Positions 1-7,175 of a stretch of DNA of 64,000 nucleotides are shown here, one piece after another. Below the pieces are notes generated by a model that saw nothing but the letters and a program-made list of their open reading frames with translations, had not been told where the DNA came from and did no database searches. Both the position numbers and the translations under genes were made by a program. The DNA comes from Mycobacterium sp. BK086 (GTDB taxonomy: Bacteria > Actinomycetota > Actinomycetes > Mycobacteriales > Mycobacteriaceae). Within the stretch, counting starts at the first letter, position 1; every line of letters begins with the position of its first letter. The DNA is taken from the NCBI GenBank assembly GCA_004362315.1, contig SNWL01000003.1, forward strand, positions 1,488,001-1,552,000, given 5' to 3'.

Positions 1-302
1 GACTTGGTCTCGGCGCCGCCCGCGCAGTTCACGAGAATGTCGAGCCGTCCGAACTCCGCCATGGTCGTTTCGACCAGGCCTCGGCAGGCATCGGCTGTGG
101 TCACATCGGTGGACACCGCCAGTGCGCGCCGGCCCATCGCCATCACTTCCTTTGCGGTCGACTCGAGCGGATCGGGTCGGCGACCGGCCAAGACGACATC
201 AGCACCGTGCTCGGCCAGCACCAGTGCGGCGCCGCGCCCAATGCCCGTGCCCCCACCGGTGATGACGGCGACCCGGCCATCAAGTGCGAACCGACTCTTC
301 AT
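1..302 (-). CDS. Short-chain dehydrogenase/reductase, N-terminal part (cut by window edge)
   Basis: Reading the minus strand from the ATG at 302 gives about 100 residues of a classical SDR; the rest lies left of position 1. A Rossmann glycine motif (TGGGTGIG) follows the first beta strand at about residues 15-22, and an NCAG motif (the usual NNAG) is near residue 92. SDRs oxidise or reduce alcohol/ketone groups with NAD(P)(H). The catalytic Tyr/Lys are outside the window, so substrate cannot be guessed. The gene is divergent from the P450 at 368 with only 65 bp between starts, so the two probably share the operator region described there. Confidence 0.85.
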   Translation of the reverse strand, partial: MKSRFALDGRVAVITGGGTGIGRGAALVLAEHGADVVLAGRRPDPLESTAKEVMAMGRRALAVSTDVTTADACRGLVETTMAEFGRLDILVNCAGGAETK

Positions 303-330
303 TGCGCTCCCTCGAGTTGTGCAACTGCGT

Positions 331-365
331 TGTACGATCGTATAGCAATGGCATACAGTCGTACA
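331..365. promoter_or_regulatory. Two operator-like sites in the SDR/P450 divergent promoter
   Basis: Site 1 (331-344) reads TGTAC-GATC-GTATA. Site 2 (352-365) reads CATAC-AGTC-GTACA. Their centres are 21 bp apart, two helical turns, on the same DNA face. A better copy, TGTAC-GACT-GTACA, lies at 4803-4816 in the other divergent promoter of this cluster. The pattern suggests a dimeric regulator such as a TetR protein; the regulator gene is not evident in the window. Confidence 0.55.
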
Positions 366-367
366 GC

Positions 368-1555
368 ATGAGCGACCTGTACTACGACCCGTGGGACTTC
401 GACATCGACCTGGATCCCTACCCGACGTACCGGCGGCTGCGTGACGAGTGCCCGGTCTATTACAACGATCGGCACGATTTCTGGGGTGTCAGTCGCTATG
501 CGGATGTGGATGCGGCGCTGAAGGATACGACGCGACTCAGCTCCGCCAAGGGCGACATCCTCGAGGTCGTGATGACGGATCCGGTGATGCCGCCCGGGAT
601 CTTCATCAACGAGGATCCGCCGTTGCACACAATTCACCGCGCGATCGTGTCGCGAGCGTTCACACCGAAGAAGATGCGCGCCATCGAGGACAAGATCCGC
701 GCCTTCTGCGTGGCCTGCCTGGATCCGCTGGTCGGCGGCACTCACTTCGACTTCGTGGAAGACCTGGGCGCCGAACTCCCGATGCGCACCATCGGGATGC
801 TCGCGGGTATCCCTGACGCCGAGCAGCCCGCGGTGCGTGAGCATGCCAATCAGGTTTTGCGCAATGAACCCGGAAAGCCGATGGCGATCAAGAAGGACCG
901 CTATTTCACCGGCGAGATGTTCGGCGAGTACGTCGAATGGCGGGAGAAGAACCCGTCCGACGACCTGATCACCGAACTGCTCAACGTGGAGTTCGACGAT
1001 GAGAACGGGACGACCCGCAAGCTCACCAAGCAGGAGCTGATCGTGTTCCTGGCCGTCGTGGCAGGTGCGGGCGTCGAGACCACCGGCCGACTGTTCGGCT
1101 GGATGGGCAAGGTCCTGGCCGAACATCCTGACCAGCGCAAGGAACTCGCCCAGGATCATTCTCTGATTCCGACCGCGATCGAAGAGCTGCTGCGCTATGA
1201 GCCACCCGGTCCGCATGTGGCGCGCTACGTCACCACCGACGACGTCGCCTTTCAGGGGCAGGTGATTCCGTCGGGCAAGCCCTTGCTGCTCATGCTCGCG
1301 TCCGCCAATCGCGACGAGCGCCACTTCGACGACCCGGACAGATTCGACATTCACCGAAAGCCCGGTGGCCACCTGACATTTGGGCGAGGTGCGCACTTCT
1401 GTGTCGGCTCTCCATTAGCCCGTCTCGAAGGGCGGGTCGCACTCGAGGAAGTTCTCAAACGCTGGCCCGAATGGGACATCGACATGGCCGGCGCACGACG
1501 GTCGCGGACCTCGACGGTGCGCGGCTGGGACAGCATGCCGGCGGTCATCGCCTGA
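368..1555 (+). CDS. Cytochrome P450 monooxygenase
   Basis: Predicted heme-thiolate monooxygenase of 395 residues, the usual size for soluble bacterial P450s. The I-helix oxygen-activation motif AGAGVETT, the K-helix ExxR (EELLR) and the heme-binding loop FGRGAHFCVGSPLAR with the ligand Cys near residue 345 are all present. The ATG at 368 is chosen over an upstream in-frame ATG at 284 because the P450 fold starts right after it (MSDLYYDPWDFD) and the longer form would run across the operators and the neighbouring SDR start. It ends one base before the next SDR, so the two are probably cotranscribed. Substrate is unknown; the context of dehydrogenases suggests oxidation of an alicyclic or steroid/terpenoid-like compound. 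Confidence 0.95.
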   Translation: MSDLYYDPWDFDIDLDPYPTYRRLRDECPVYYNDRHDFWGVSRYADVDAALKDTTRLSSAKGDILEVVMTDPVMPPGIFINEDPPLHTIHRAIVSRAFTPKKMRAIEDKIRAFCVACLDPLVGGTHFDFVEDLGAELPMRTIGMLAGIPDAEQPAVREHANQVLRNEPGKPMAIKKDRYFTGEMFGEYVEWREKNPSDDLITELLNVEFDDENGTTRKLTKQELIVFLAVVAGAGVETTGRLFGWMGKVLAEHPDQRKELAQDHSLIPTAIEELLRYEPPGPHVARYVTTDDVAFQGQVIPSGKPLLLMLASANRDERHFDDPDRFDIHRKPGGHLTFGRGAHFCVGSPLARLEGRVALEEVLKRWPEWDIDMAGARRSRTSTVRGWDSMPAVIA

Positions 1556-1556
1556 C

Positions 1557-2375
1557 ATGGGCGCTTCATCCAATCGGGTCGCCGTCATCACCGGTGCTGC
1601 CCGCGGCCAAGGCCGTAGCCATGCAATCGCGTTGGCCGCCATGGGCATGGACATCATCGCCATCGACCGGTGCGCGGATATCGACTCGATTCCGTACCCG
1701 TTGGCCACCCCCGACGAGCTCGATGAGACAGCGAACCTGATACGTGCAGCCGGAGGGAGGATCACGACGGTGATCGCCGATGTCCGCGACCTGGCCGCAC
1801 TCCAATCTGGAATTGATTCCGGTGTAGCGGAATTCGGTGACATCGATGTCGTGATCGCCAATGCCGGAGTGGTCGGCATGGGCTTGACCGACCCACTCGA
1901 CGGCGCGGTGTTCGACGATATCGTCGGCACCAATCTTCGCGGCGTGTGGCACACGATCGCCGCCACCGCACCGTCGATGATCCGCAAGGGCGGCGGTTCG
2001 ATGGTGCTGATCAGCTCGATGCAGGGTCTGGTCGGGCGCGGCGGCGACGGTAGCGCGGCGATCTTCGCCTACGCCGCGTCCAAACATGGTGTGGTTGGGT
2101 TGATGAGATCGGCGGCGAACGCCTATGCCCAGCAGAATATTCGGGTGAACTCGGTGCACCCCACCGGCGTCGCGACCCCGATGATCTTCAACGAGCACAT
2201 GGCGCGGGTCTTCGAGGCTGACCCCAACGCCAGCGCGATGTCCGGCAACCTGCTACCCGTTCCGTTCGTCGAGCCGGTCGATGTCACCAATGCCGTGCTG
2301 TATCTCATCAGCGACAGTGCGCGGTATGTCACGGGGGTGACGTTGCCGGTCGACGCCGGCTACGGCGTGATGTAA
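1557..2375 (+). CDS. Mycofactocin-coupled SDR-type oxidoreductase
   Basis: 272-residue SDR with TGAARGQG at residues 12-19, IANAG near 100, catalytic Ser154 and YAASK (Tyr172, Lys176). After the second beta strand it has the extra segment IPYPLATPDELDETANLI that marks the mycofactocin-associated SDR subfamily, in which NAD(H) is held tightly and electrons are thought to pass to the peptide-derived cofactor mycofactocin. It starts one base after the P450 stop, so it probably oxidises the alcohol made by that P450. Its last 16 bp overlap the convergent GMC oxidoreductase. No mycofactocin biosynthesis genes are in the window. Confidence 0.9.
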   Translation: MGASSNRVAVITGAARGQGRSHAIALAAMGMDIIAIDRCADIDSIPYPLATPDELDETANLIRAAGGRITTVIADVRDLAALQSGIDSGVAEFGDIDVVIANAGVVGMGLTDPLDGAVFDDIVGTNLRGVWHTIAATAPSMIRKGGGSMVLISSMQGLVGRGGDGSAAIFAYAASKHGVVGLMRSAANAYAQQNIRVNSVHPTGVATPMIFNEHMARVFEADPNASAMSGNLLPVPFVEPVDVTNAVLYLISDSARYVTGVTLPVDAGYGVM

Positions 2376-3955
2376 TCGGCTGCACGCCAGGCCATTGCCA
2401 TCATCGGCCCGTTGAGGTTGCCGGCGACCATGGTGGGCAGGACCGAGCAGTCGACGACCCGCAACCCGTCGATTCCGCGCACTCTGAGCTCGTTGTCGAC
2501 GATGTCGTCGTCGCCGGGGCCCATCGCGCAGCTGCCTGCGGCGTGATAGCCGCAGTAGCCGCCGTCGAACGCGGCCTCGATCAGCTCGTCGTCACTGCGG
2601 ACCCGGGCGCCCGGATACGTCTCGTGACTGATGCGTTGCGCGATGGGTGACTGCTCGAAGATTGTCCGCATCGTGCGTAGCAGGTTGGTCGCGGTCGTCC
2701 GGTCGTAGTCGGTGCCGAGGTAGTTCGGATTGATCCGCAAGGGCGCGTGCGGGTCCCCGGAGGTGATCTCGAGCGAACCCTCCGACGTCGGGCGCAGCAC
2801 CATCCCGAGACACGAAACACCGGCCTGACGCTGAATTTCCACCGGTTCACCGGTGTTGTACGGCGGAATGGTCCACGGGCCCATCATCAGCTGCCCATCG
2901 GGACGATCCAGGCCTGGTTGGGATTTCACGAATGCGACGATGTCGAACGAGGGTGCGGCGAGCGGACCCTTGCGTGTTGCCAAATACCGGATCCCGGTCA
3001 TCGCCTGCGCCAGGCCGCTCGAGAGTTGCCGGTTGTAGCCCAAGTCTTCGTTGAGCTGTAGCCGCAGGGTTGCGCACCGGTGTTCGCGCAGCTTGCGGCC
3101 CACGTTTTCCCGCTCGAGATACACGTGGACACCCGCTGCGCGGAGCACATCCCGTGGTCCGATCCCGGAGAGCTGCAACAGCTTCGGTGTGTTCAGGCTG
3201 CCCATGCTGAGGATGACCTCACGGTTCGCTCGCAGCACGCCGATGCTACCTCGATTGGAGATCTCGACACCGACGGCTCTTCCGTTCTCGAGAACCAGCC
3301 GCTGCACTTCCGCGTGAGTGCGAACGGTGAGATTGGGCCGATGCCTGGCGGGCTTCAGGAACGCGGTGGCCGCACTGACCCGACGACCGTTCTTGATTGT
3401 CGAGGTGGCGTAGCCGATCCGTTCGTCGTCGGATTCGTTGATGTCCACGACTCGCGTCAGGCCCATCGAGGCACCGGCTTCGACCATCTCCTCACACAGC
3501 GGGTCGGGATCTCGTGGAACGGAGACGTGCACAGGTCCACCCGCGCCTCGGACGGGTGATGCGCCCAACTCACTGTCCTCGAATCCCCGGAAAATGGGCA
3601 GGATCTCGTCCCAGCCCCAACCCTTGTTGCCGAGACGTTCCAGACTGTCCCAGTCGGCACGAGCGCCGCGGTTGTAGATCATCCCGTTGATGGAGCTCGA
3701 TCCACCGAGCACCTTGCCGCGCATCCACCGTTCGGAGTGGGGATTCGGGCCGAAGGGCGTGGTTTCGTAGTGCCACATGTGTTTGGCGCTCTCGAAGAGC
3801 ATCCCGGAGCCCTTCGGGACCGCGAACAACGGATTGCGATCGCCCCCACCGGCTTCCAGCAGGAGCACAGTGATGCCGGGGTCTGCGGAAAGCCGGTTGG
3901 CCAGGACACAGCCCGAAGAGCCCGCGCCGGCGATGATGTAGTCGTAACTCGTCAT
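2360..3955 (-). CDS. GMC-family FAD-dependent alcohol dehydrogenase/oxidase
   Basis: 531-residue glucose-methanol-choline oxidoreductase. The FAD-binding GAGSSG is at residues 10-15, the second GMC signature GSSSINGMIYNRG follows near residue 85, and the catalytic pair is His471 (GYHAAGSCAMG) and Asn515 (NLNGP). The start MTSYDY at 3955 is preferred to an upstream ATG at 3991, which would overlap the SDR upstream. It lies 13 bp after the SDR stop at 3969, so the pair forms a two-gene operon. It probably oxidises a primary alcohol or ring alcohol in the same pathway; whether oxygen or another carrier accepts the electrons cannot be told. Confidence 0.92.
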   Translation of the reverse strand: MTSYDYIIAGAGSSGCVLANRLSADPGITVLLLEAGGGDRNPLFAVPKGSGMLFESAKHMWHYETTPFGPNPHSERWMRGKVLGGSSSINGMIYNRGARADWDSLERLGNKGWGWDEILPIFRGFEDSELGASPVRGAGGPVHVSVPRDPDPLCEEMVEAGASMGLTRVVDINESDDERIGYATSTIKNGRRVSAATAFLKPARHRPNLTVRTHAEVQRLVLENGRAVGVEISNRGSIGVLRANREVILSMGSLNTPKLLQLSGIGPRDVLRAAGVHVYLERENVGRKLREHRCATLRLQLNEDLGYNRQLSSGLAQAMTGIRYLATRKGPLAAPSFDIVAFVKSQPGLDRPDGQLMMGPWTIPPYNTGEPVEIQRQAGVSCLGMVLRPTSEGSLEITSGDPHAPLRINPNYLGTDYDRTTATNLLRTMRTIFEQSPIAQRISHETYPGARVRSDDELIEAAFDGGYCGYHAAGSCAMGPGDDDIVDNELRVRGIDGLRVVDCSVLPTMVAGNLNGPMMAMAWRAADYITP

Positions 3956-3968
3956 GGCATCCTGCCGC

Positions 3969-4781
3969 TCAGCGAATCTGGCCCAGTCCACCAGCCACTA
4001 CCAGCGACTCGCCGGTGATGTAGCTGGCTTCTCCGCTCAGCATGAATACGGATGCGTAAGCGATATCCCACGCCGTGGCCTGCCGCCCCAGCGGAAACTG
4101 GATCTGGGAACGGGATTTCACGTGCTCGCTGCCGTAGCGACCGAGCGGGGTGTCGACGGGGCCGGGGATCACGTGGTTGGCGCGGATCCCGCGCGATGCA
4201 CCTTCCAGCGCGACGTGGCGACATACCCCGAACAGCGCCGCTTTCGACGCGTCATAGGCGGGGAACCGGGTCCCTGCCCGCAGGCTCGCCGCCGATCCGA
4301 TGAAGACCATCGAGCCGCCCTCGGCCAGCACTGGCATCGCGGCCCTCGCGATCAGGAAGTGGGACCGGACGTTCAGGGCGAAGAGGTCATCCCAGAGTTC
4401 GGGCGTGGTGCCCGCCAGTCCCTGCCCGGCGCCGAACCCGACGTTGGCAACTGCGCCGTCGAGCCCGCCGAGTCCCTCATGGGCAGCCGTCACCAAGCGC
4501 TCGCATTCGGCAGCGTCTCGGACGTCGGCAACCACTGACAGCGCGGTCGCGCCCTCCTGCCGGCAGAGCTCGGCCGTCCGCTCGGCAGCGTGTTCATCGA
4601 CATCGACGCACGCAACGTCTGCGCCCTCGCGTGCGCACAGCACGGCGATGGCCCGACCGTTACCGATCGGCGCCTCCGCGTCATCGGATGCGCGGGTTCC
4701 GGCGCCGACTACGACAATGCGACGGCCGACCAATCGTCCGCGGCCCGGGGCAATGCCCAATGTCTCGGGGGTGAGCGTCAT
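3969..4781 (-). CDS. SDR family oxidoreductase with an expanded nucleotide-binding loop
   Basis: 270 residues with the SDR core: GSAAS before the active site, YDASK as the catalytic Tyr/Lys, and a C-terminal PGPVDTPL stretch. The glycine motif is unusual: instead of TGxxxGxG it reads GAGTRASDDAEAPIGNG, an insertion of several residues before the final GNG. ATG 4781 is the start because it follows the divergent intergenic region; the longer frame runs into the neighbouring promoter. It is the first gene of the operon with the GMC oxidoreductase and is divergent from the AhpD/CMD gene across the TGTAC operator. Substrate unknown. Confidence 0.88.
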   Translation of the reverse strand: MTLTPETLGIAPGRGRLVGRRIVVVGAGTRASDDAEAPIGNGRAIAVLCAREGADVACVDVDEHAAERTAELCRQEGATALSVVADVRDAAECERLVTAAHEGLGGLDGAVANVGFGAGQGLAGTTPELWDDLFALNVRSHFLIARAAMPVLAEGGSMVFIGSAASLRAGTRFPAYDASKAALFGVCRHVALEGASRGIRANHVIPGPVDTPLGRYGSEHVKSRSQIQFPLGRQATAWDIAYASVFMLSGEASYITGESLVVAGGLGQIR

Positions 4782-4802
4782 GGGAGCACTGTAACCCCGT
4801 GC

Positions 4803-4816
4803 TGTACGACTGTACA
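4803..4816. promoter_or_regulatory. Perfect TGTAC-N4-GTACA inverted repeat (operator)
   Basis: TGTAC (4803-4807) and GTACA (4812-4816) are perfect inverted arms around GACT. The site sits 21 bp from the SDR start and 30 bp from the CMD start. It matches the imperfect pair at 331-365, implying one regulator for the whole 1-5.4 kb cluster. Confidence 0.6.
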
Positions 4817-4846
4817 ACCATCGCGGGTGGGGCGTACGGTCGCCGC

Positions 4847-5443
4847 ATGACGCAACTGCCTCGGTTGAGGCCCCTGCACGTTGACGAGTGGGACGACGAC
4901 GCGCTGGAAGCACTGCGCCAGGCGTTTCCCGCTGGAGTCATCGATCACATCCGAATGTCAGGGCGGGCCCCCAATGTCCTCGCAACGATGCTTCACCACC
5001 CGGCACTCGCGGGACCATTCACCATCTACGGCAATGTGCTGCTGAGGAAACCTGCCATCGGACACCGCAATCGAGAGCTGATGATCCTGCGGGTCGCGTG
5101 GCGCACCGGCGCCGTCTACGAGTGGGTGCACCATGTTCGTCTCGCGGAGCAGTACGACATCAACCACGACGACATCGGCGCGATCGCCGAGGACAGGGCG
5201 TGCGCGACGTGGACGGCGCTGGAACGCGACCTCGTCGGCGCTACCGACGAGATGCTCGACTCCTACCAGGTATCCGACGACACATGGCGACGGCTGGGCG
5301 AACAGCTCAGCGATGAACAGCTGGTCGAGATTCCCTTCGTCGTCGGGACGTACACCTGCTTGGCGATGGCGTTCAACAGCTGGAACCTGCAGGTGGAGAA
5401 TGGTGCTGACCTGCAGGGGATTCCGCTGCCACCGAGAGCCTGA
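4847..5443 (+). CDS. AhpD-like / carboxymuconolactone decarboxylase family protein
   Basis: 198 residues, all-helical alkylhydroperoxidase-D/CMD fold. The conserved block NRELMILRVAWRTGAVYEWVHH contains the family Glu and His residues, but the CxxC peroxidatic pair of true AhpD is absent, so it is closer to the decarboxylase-type or cofactor-less branch. Start ATG 4847 lies 30 bp after the operator. Proteins of this type often accompany catabolic P450/SDR clusters in actinomycetes, but no reaction can be assigned from sequence alone. Confidence 0.85.
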   Translation: MTQLPRLRPLHVDEWDDDALEALRQAFPAGVIDHIRMSGRAPNVLATMLHHPALAGPFTIYGNVLLRKPAIGHRNRELMILRVAWRTGAVYEWVHHVRLAEQYDINHDDIGAIAEDRACATWTALERDLVGATDEMLDSYQVSDDTWRRLGEQLSDEQLVEIPFVVGTYTCLAMAFNSWNLQVENGADLQGIPLPPRA

Positions 5444-5495
5444 CGTGGTGGCGGAGGCGACCGGCCCGGGAAAACATCACCGTGGGATGAACCAC

Positions 5496-5519
5496 GTTTG
5501 AACGAGCCACGACGGGTAA
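5496..5519 (+). promoter_or_regulatory. Possible SigF-type promoter (distal)
   Basis: GTTT (5496-5499), 14-bp spacer, GGGTAA (5514-5519). The mycobacterial SigF pattern as I recall it is GTTT-N15-17-GGGTA, so the spacer is one short. It lies about 200 bp upstream of the CsbD gene in a 283-bp stretch (5444-5726) with no gene that I can see. Confidence 0.35.
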
Positions 5520-5660
5520 CAGCGATTTCACGTCGATGGTCGAAAACCAGGGAGAGCACCGCGAATTACGTTATGCACCTTGATGATTAGTTGCGAGATG
5601 GCACAAGCAGGCGGCTGATCCGCGCCGAAGGCGACCCGCGGGCCGCGGCTACGACCGAGG

Positions 5661-5685
5661 GTTTGGCAGCCGGTAGCCCTGGGAA
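5661..5685 (+). promoter_or_regulatory. Possible SigF-type promoter (proximal) for the CsbD gene
   Basis: GTTT (5661-5664), 16-bp spacer, GGGAA (5681-5685), one base off GGGTA. It would give a 5' UTR of about 35 nt before the ATG at 5727, a better distance than the candidate at 5496. Confidence 0.35.
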
Positions 5686-5726
5686 CTTCGAAGCCACCAC
5701 ACACGTGATTCGAAAGGAACTGTGTC

Positions 5727-5960
5727 ATGGGCGAGAAAAATGGAGCCGCGGAGGGCATCGAAGGTGTCGTCGAGGGCGTGAAGGGCAAGGTCAAAGAGGC
5801 TGTTGGCGCGCTCGCCGGGCGCGACGACCTGCGGCGCGAGGGCGAGGCCCAGCAGGACAAAGCCGACGCTCAACGCGAGGCCGCGAAGAAGGAAGCCGAG
5901 GCCGAGAGCGCACGCGCTGCCGCCAAGGCCAACGAGGAACGCCAAAAGGCCGAGCAGTAA
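5727..5960 (+). CDS. CsbD-family stress protein
   Basis: 77 residues, very polar and charged, nearly free of hydrophobic residues. The N-terminal half (GVVEGVKGKVKEAVGAL, then a DDLRREGEAQQDKAD segment) is the CsbD repeat of general stress proteins; the C-terminal half is an Ala/Glu/Lys-rich helix that is probably a coiled coil or disordered. CsbD proteins are controlled by the general stress sigma factor in Bacillus; the biochemical role is unknown. AGGAACT precedes the ATG. A strong hairpin terminator follows directly, so it is monocistronic. Confidence 0.88.
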   Translation: MGEKNGAAEGIEGVVEGVKGKVKEAVGALAGRDDLRREGEAQQDKADAQREAAKKEAEAESARAAAKANEERQKAEQ

Positions 5961-5967
5961 CACCTCG

Positions 5968-6009
5968 TCAGCAAGGTCCGGCTCCGTACGCGGGGCCGGG
6001 CCTTGCTGA
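5968..6009 (+). terminator. Hairpin terminator after CsbD gene
   Basis: Arms 5969-5982 and 5995-6008 pair over 14 bp (CAGCAAGG with CCTTGCTG, then CCGGC with GCCGG, one G-U wobble) around a 12-nt loop; one more T-A pair closes it. There is no clear U-tract, which is common in mycobacteria. Confidence 0.7.
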
Positions 6010-6026
6010 TGACGTGGCATTGACGG

Positions 6027-6050
6027 GTTTGAAGGGCGCGTGCTTGGGCA
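6027..6050 (+). promoter_or_regulatory. Possible SigF-type promoter for the 6.1-9.1 kb operon
   Basis: GTTT (6027-6030), exactly 15 bp, GGGCA (6046-6050), one base off GGGTA. It begins just after the CsbD terminator and would start transcription about 30 nt before the ATG at 6089. Confidence 0.4.
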
Positions 6051-6088
6051 CTCCGTGCATGTTGCAGTGATGTGGACAGGAGGCAGCT

Positions 6089-6346
6089 ATGCCGAACTCG
6101 TCGATCAAGAACGAGAAGATGTACGAAGATCTGCGCCGCGAAGGGAATTCCAAGGAGAAGGCCGCGCGGATTTCCAATGCCGCCGCGGCTCGCGGAAAAT
6201 CATCCGTTGGACGCAAGGGCGGCAAAGCCGGAAGCTACGATGACTGGACGGTGCCGGAACTCAAGAAGCGCGCCAAAGAGCTTGGTATGTCCGGCTACTC
6301 GAGCCTCACCAAAGACAAGTTGGTAGCCAAGCTCCGCAACCACTGA
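6089..6346 (+). CDS. Small Rho-N/SAP-like domain protein
   Basis: 85 residues, strongly basic. Residues 1-45 carry a conserved actinobacterial segment (NEKMYEDLRREGNSKEKAARISN), followed by a Gly/Lys linker. The last 35 residues form a helix-turn-helix-like Rho termination factor N-terminal motif (WTVPELKKRAKELGM, then LTKDKLVAKLRNH), a fold that binds nucleic acid. It probably binds DNA or RNA under stress. An AGGAGG Shine-Dalgarno precedes the start. It is the first of a tight gene run (next start 8 bp on). Confidence 0.85.
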   Translation: MPNSSIKNEKMYEDLRREGNSKEKAARISNAAAARGKSSVGRKGGKAGSYDDWTVPELKKRAKELGMSGYSSLTKDKLVAKLRNH

Positions 6347-6354
6347 GGTGCGTC

Positions 6355-6723
6355 ATGACAGTCACTTCATTCCAAAACCTGCCGCTTGCCGACCGTGACC
6401 GCAGCTGGGATGGTGACGCGGCCGACAAACGAGTACGCACCTGGGCCGGCGTCTCCGACACTCCCAACGCCAAGTATCGCGATGCCCACGTGTGGTACGA
6501 CGGCGACAAGAAGGACAACTTCACCGCCTACAAGTTACTCATCGCCGATGTGATCGACGGCAAGCTGACCGCAGTGCCCAGAGGTGTCATGGCCGCCGCC
6601 GCAGTGATGGACGGGTCGCGGGGCGGGGTCGACTTGCCGGAGTCGGATATCGACCGCGTGAAAAGCCATCTGGCGAAGTATTACCGGAAGATGGATGACA
6701 CAGCGCCGTGGGACAGGCAATAG
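6355..6723 (+). CDS. Hypothetical protein resembling a phage prohead-protease-associated module
   Basis: 122 residues. The middle and C-terminal part (FTAYKLLIADVIDGKLTAVP, then a GGVDLPESDIDRVKSHLAKYY segment) resembles a short module attached to HK97-type prohead proteases and minor capsid proteins, where it precedes or follows the protease domain. Here it stands alone: no protease catalytic residues and no phage neighbours. It is probably a domesticated or independently used domain of unknown function. It is translationally close to its neighbours, 8 bp after the Rho-N gene and overlapping the next gene by 16 bp. Confidence 0.75.
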   Translation: MTVTSFQNLPLADRDRSWDGDAADKRVRTWAGVSDTPNAKYRDAHVWYDGDKKDNFTAYKLLIADVIDGKLTAVPRGVMAAAAVMDGSRGGVDLPESDIDRVKSHLAKYYRKMDDTAPWDRQ

Positions 6724-7175
6724 CGAGATCACGCCACCCGGCAGGAGTGATCGGTGCGCTGATCCTCCTCGGCGGCCTACTCGCCCTCGTCCTGACATGC
6801 TGTCCGAGCAATCGCGACGGCATGCCAGGCCAACTCGCGACGGCGAAGGAAGAAACGCAGTCGGCCGCACGCTCTGCGGCGCTGGCCGTGCAATTGTGGT
6901 CAGACGGCCAGTCGCCCGGCTCGTTGGCCGCAGTCCAAATCAGCGATGCCCGTGACGAAGTCGTGAAGGCCTACAAGGACATCGCCGAACTGAAGGCGAA
7001 CAACCACATCGATCTGGACCGTCAAAGACTGCTGACCGGCGCCATGACGGGGATGATCGATGATCTCAACGCCGCCTCGGCTTCGCTGCGGGGCGACGCG
7101 CCGACAGGTGATCCCCAGCAGCTCAGGCAGCATCTGCTTTCCCGCGCTGATGCGCTCGAACAGGCCTACCGCTGA
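6708..7175 (+). CDS. Membrane-anchored or exported small protein, unknown function
   Basis: 155 residues from the GTG at 6708, or 142 from the GTG at 6747, which would still contain the whole hydrophobic segment (VIGALILLGGLLALVLTCC). That segment is either a signal anchor or a lipoprotein-like signal. The rest is a soluble, mostly helical domain with heptad-like Ala/Leu spacing. I do not recognise a family. It overlaps the preceding gene by 16 bp and its TGA overlaps the ATG of the NRAMP gene by one base, so translation is coupled through this operon. Confidence 0.75.
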   Translation: MGQAIARSRHPAGVIGALILLGGLLALVLTCCPSNRDGMPGQLATAKEETQSAARSAALAVQLWSDGQSPGSLAAVQISDARDEVVKAYKDIAELKANNHIDLDRQRLLTGAMTGMIDDLNAASASLRGDAPTGDPQQLRQHLLSRADALEQAYR

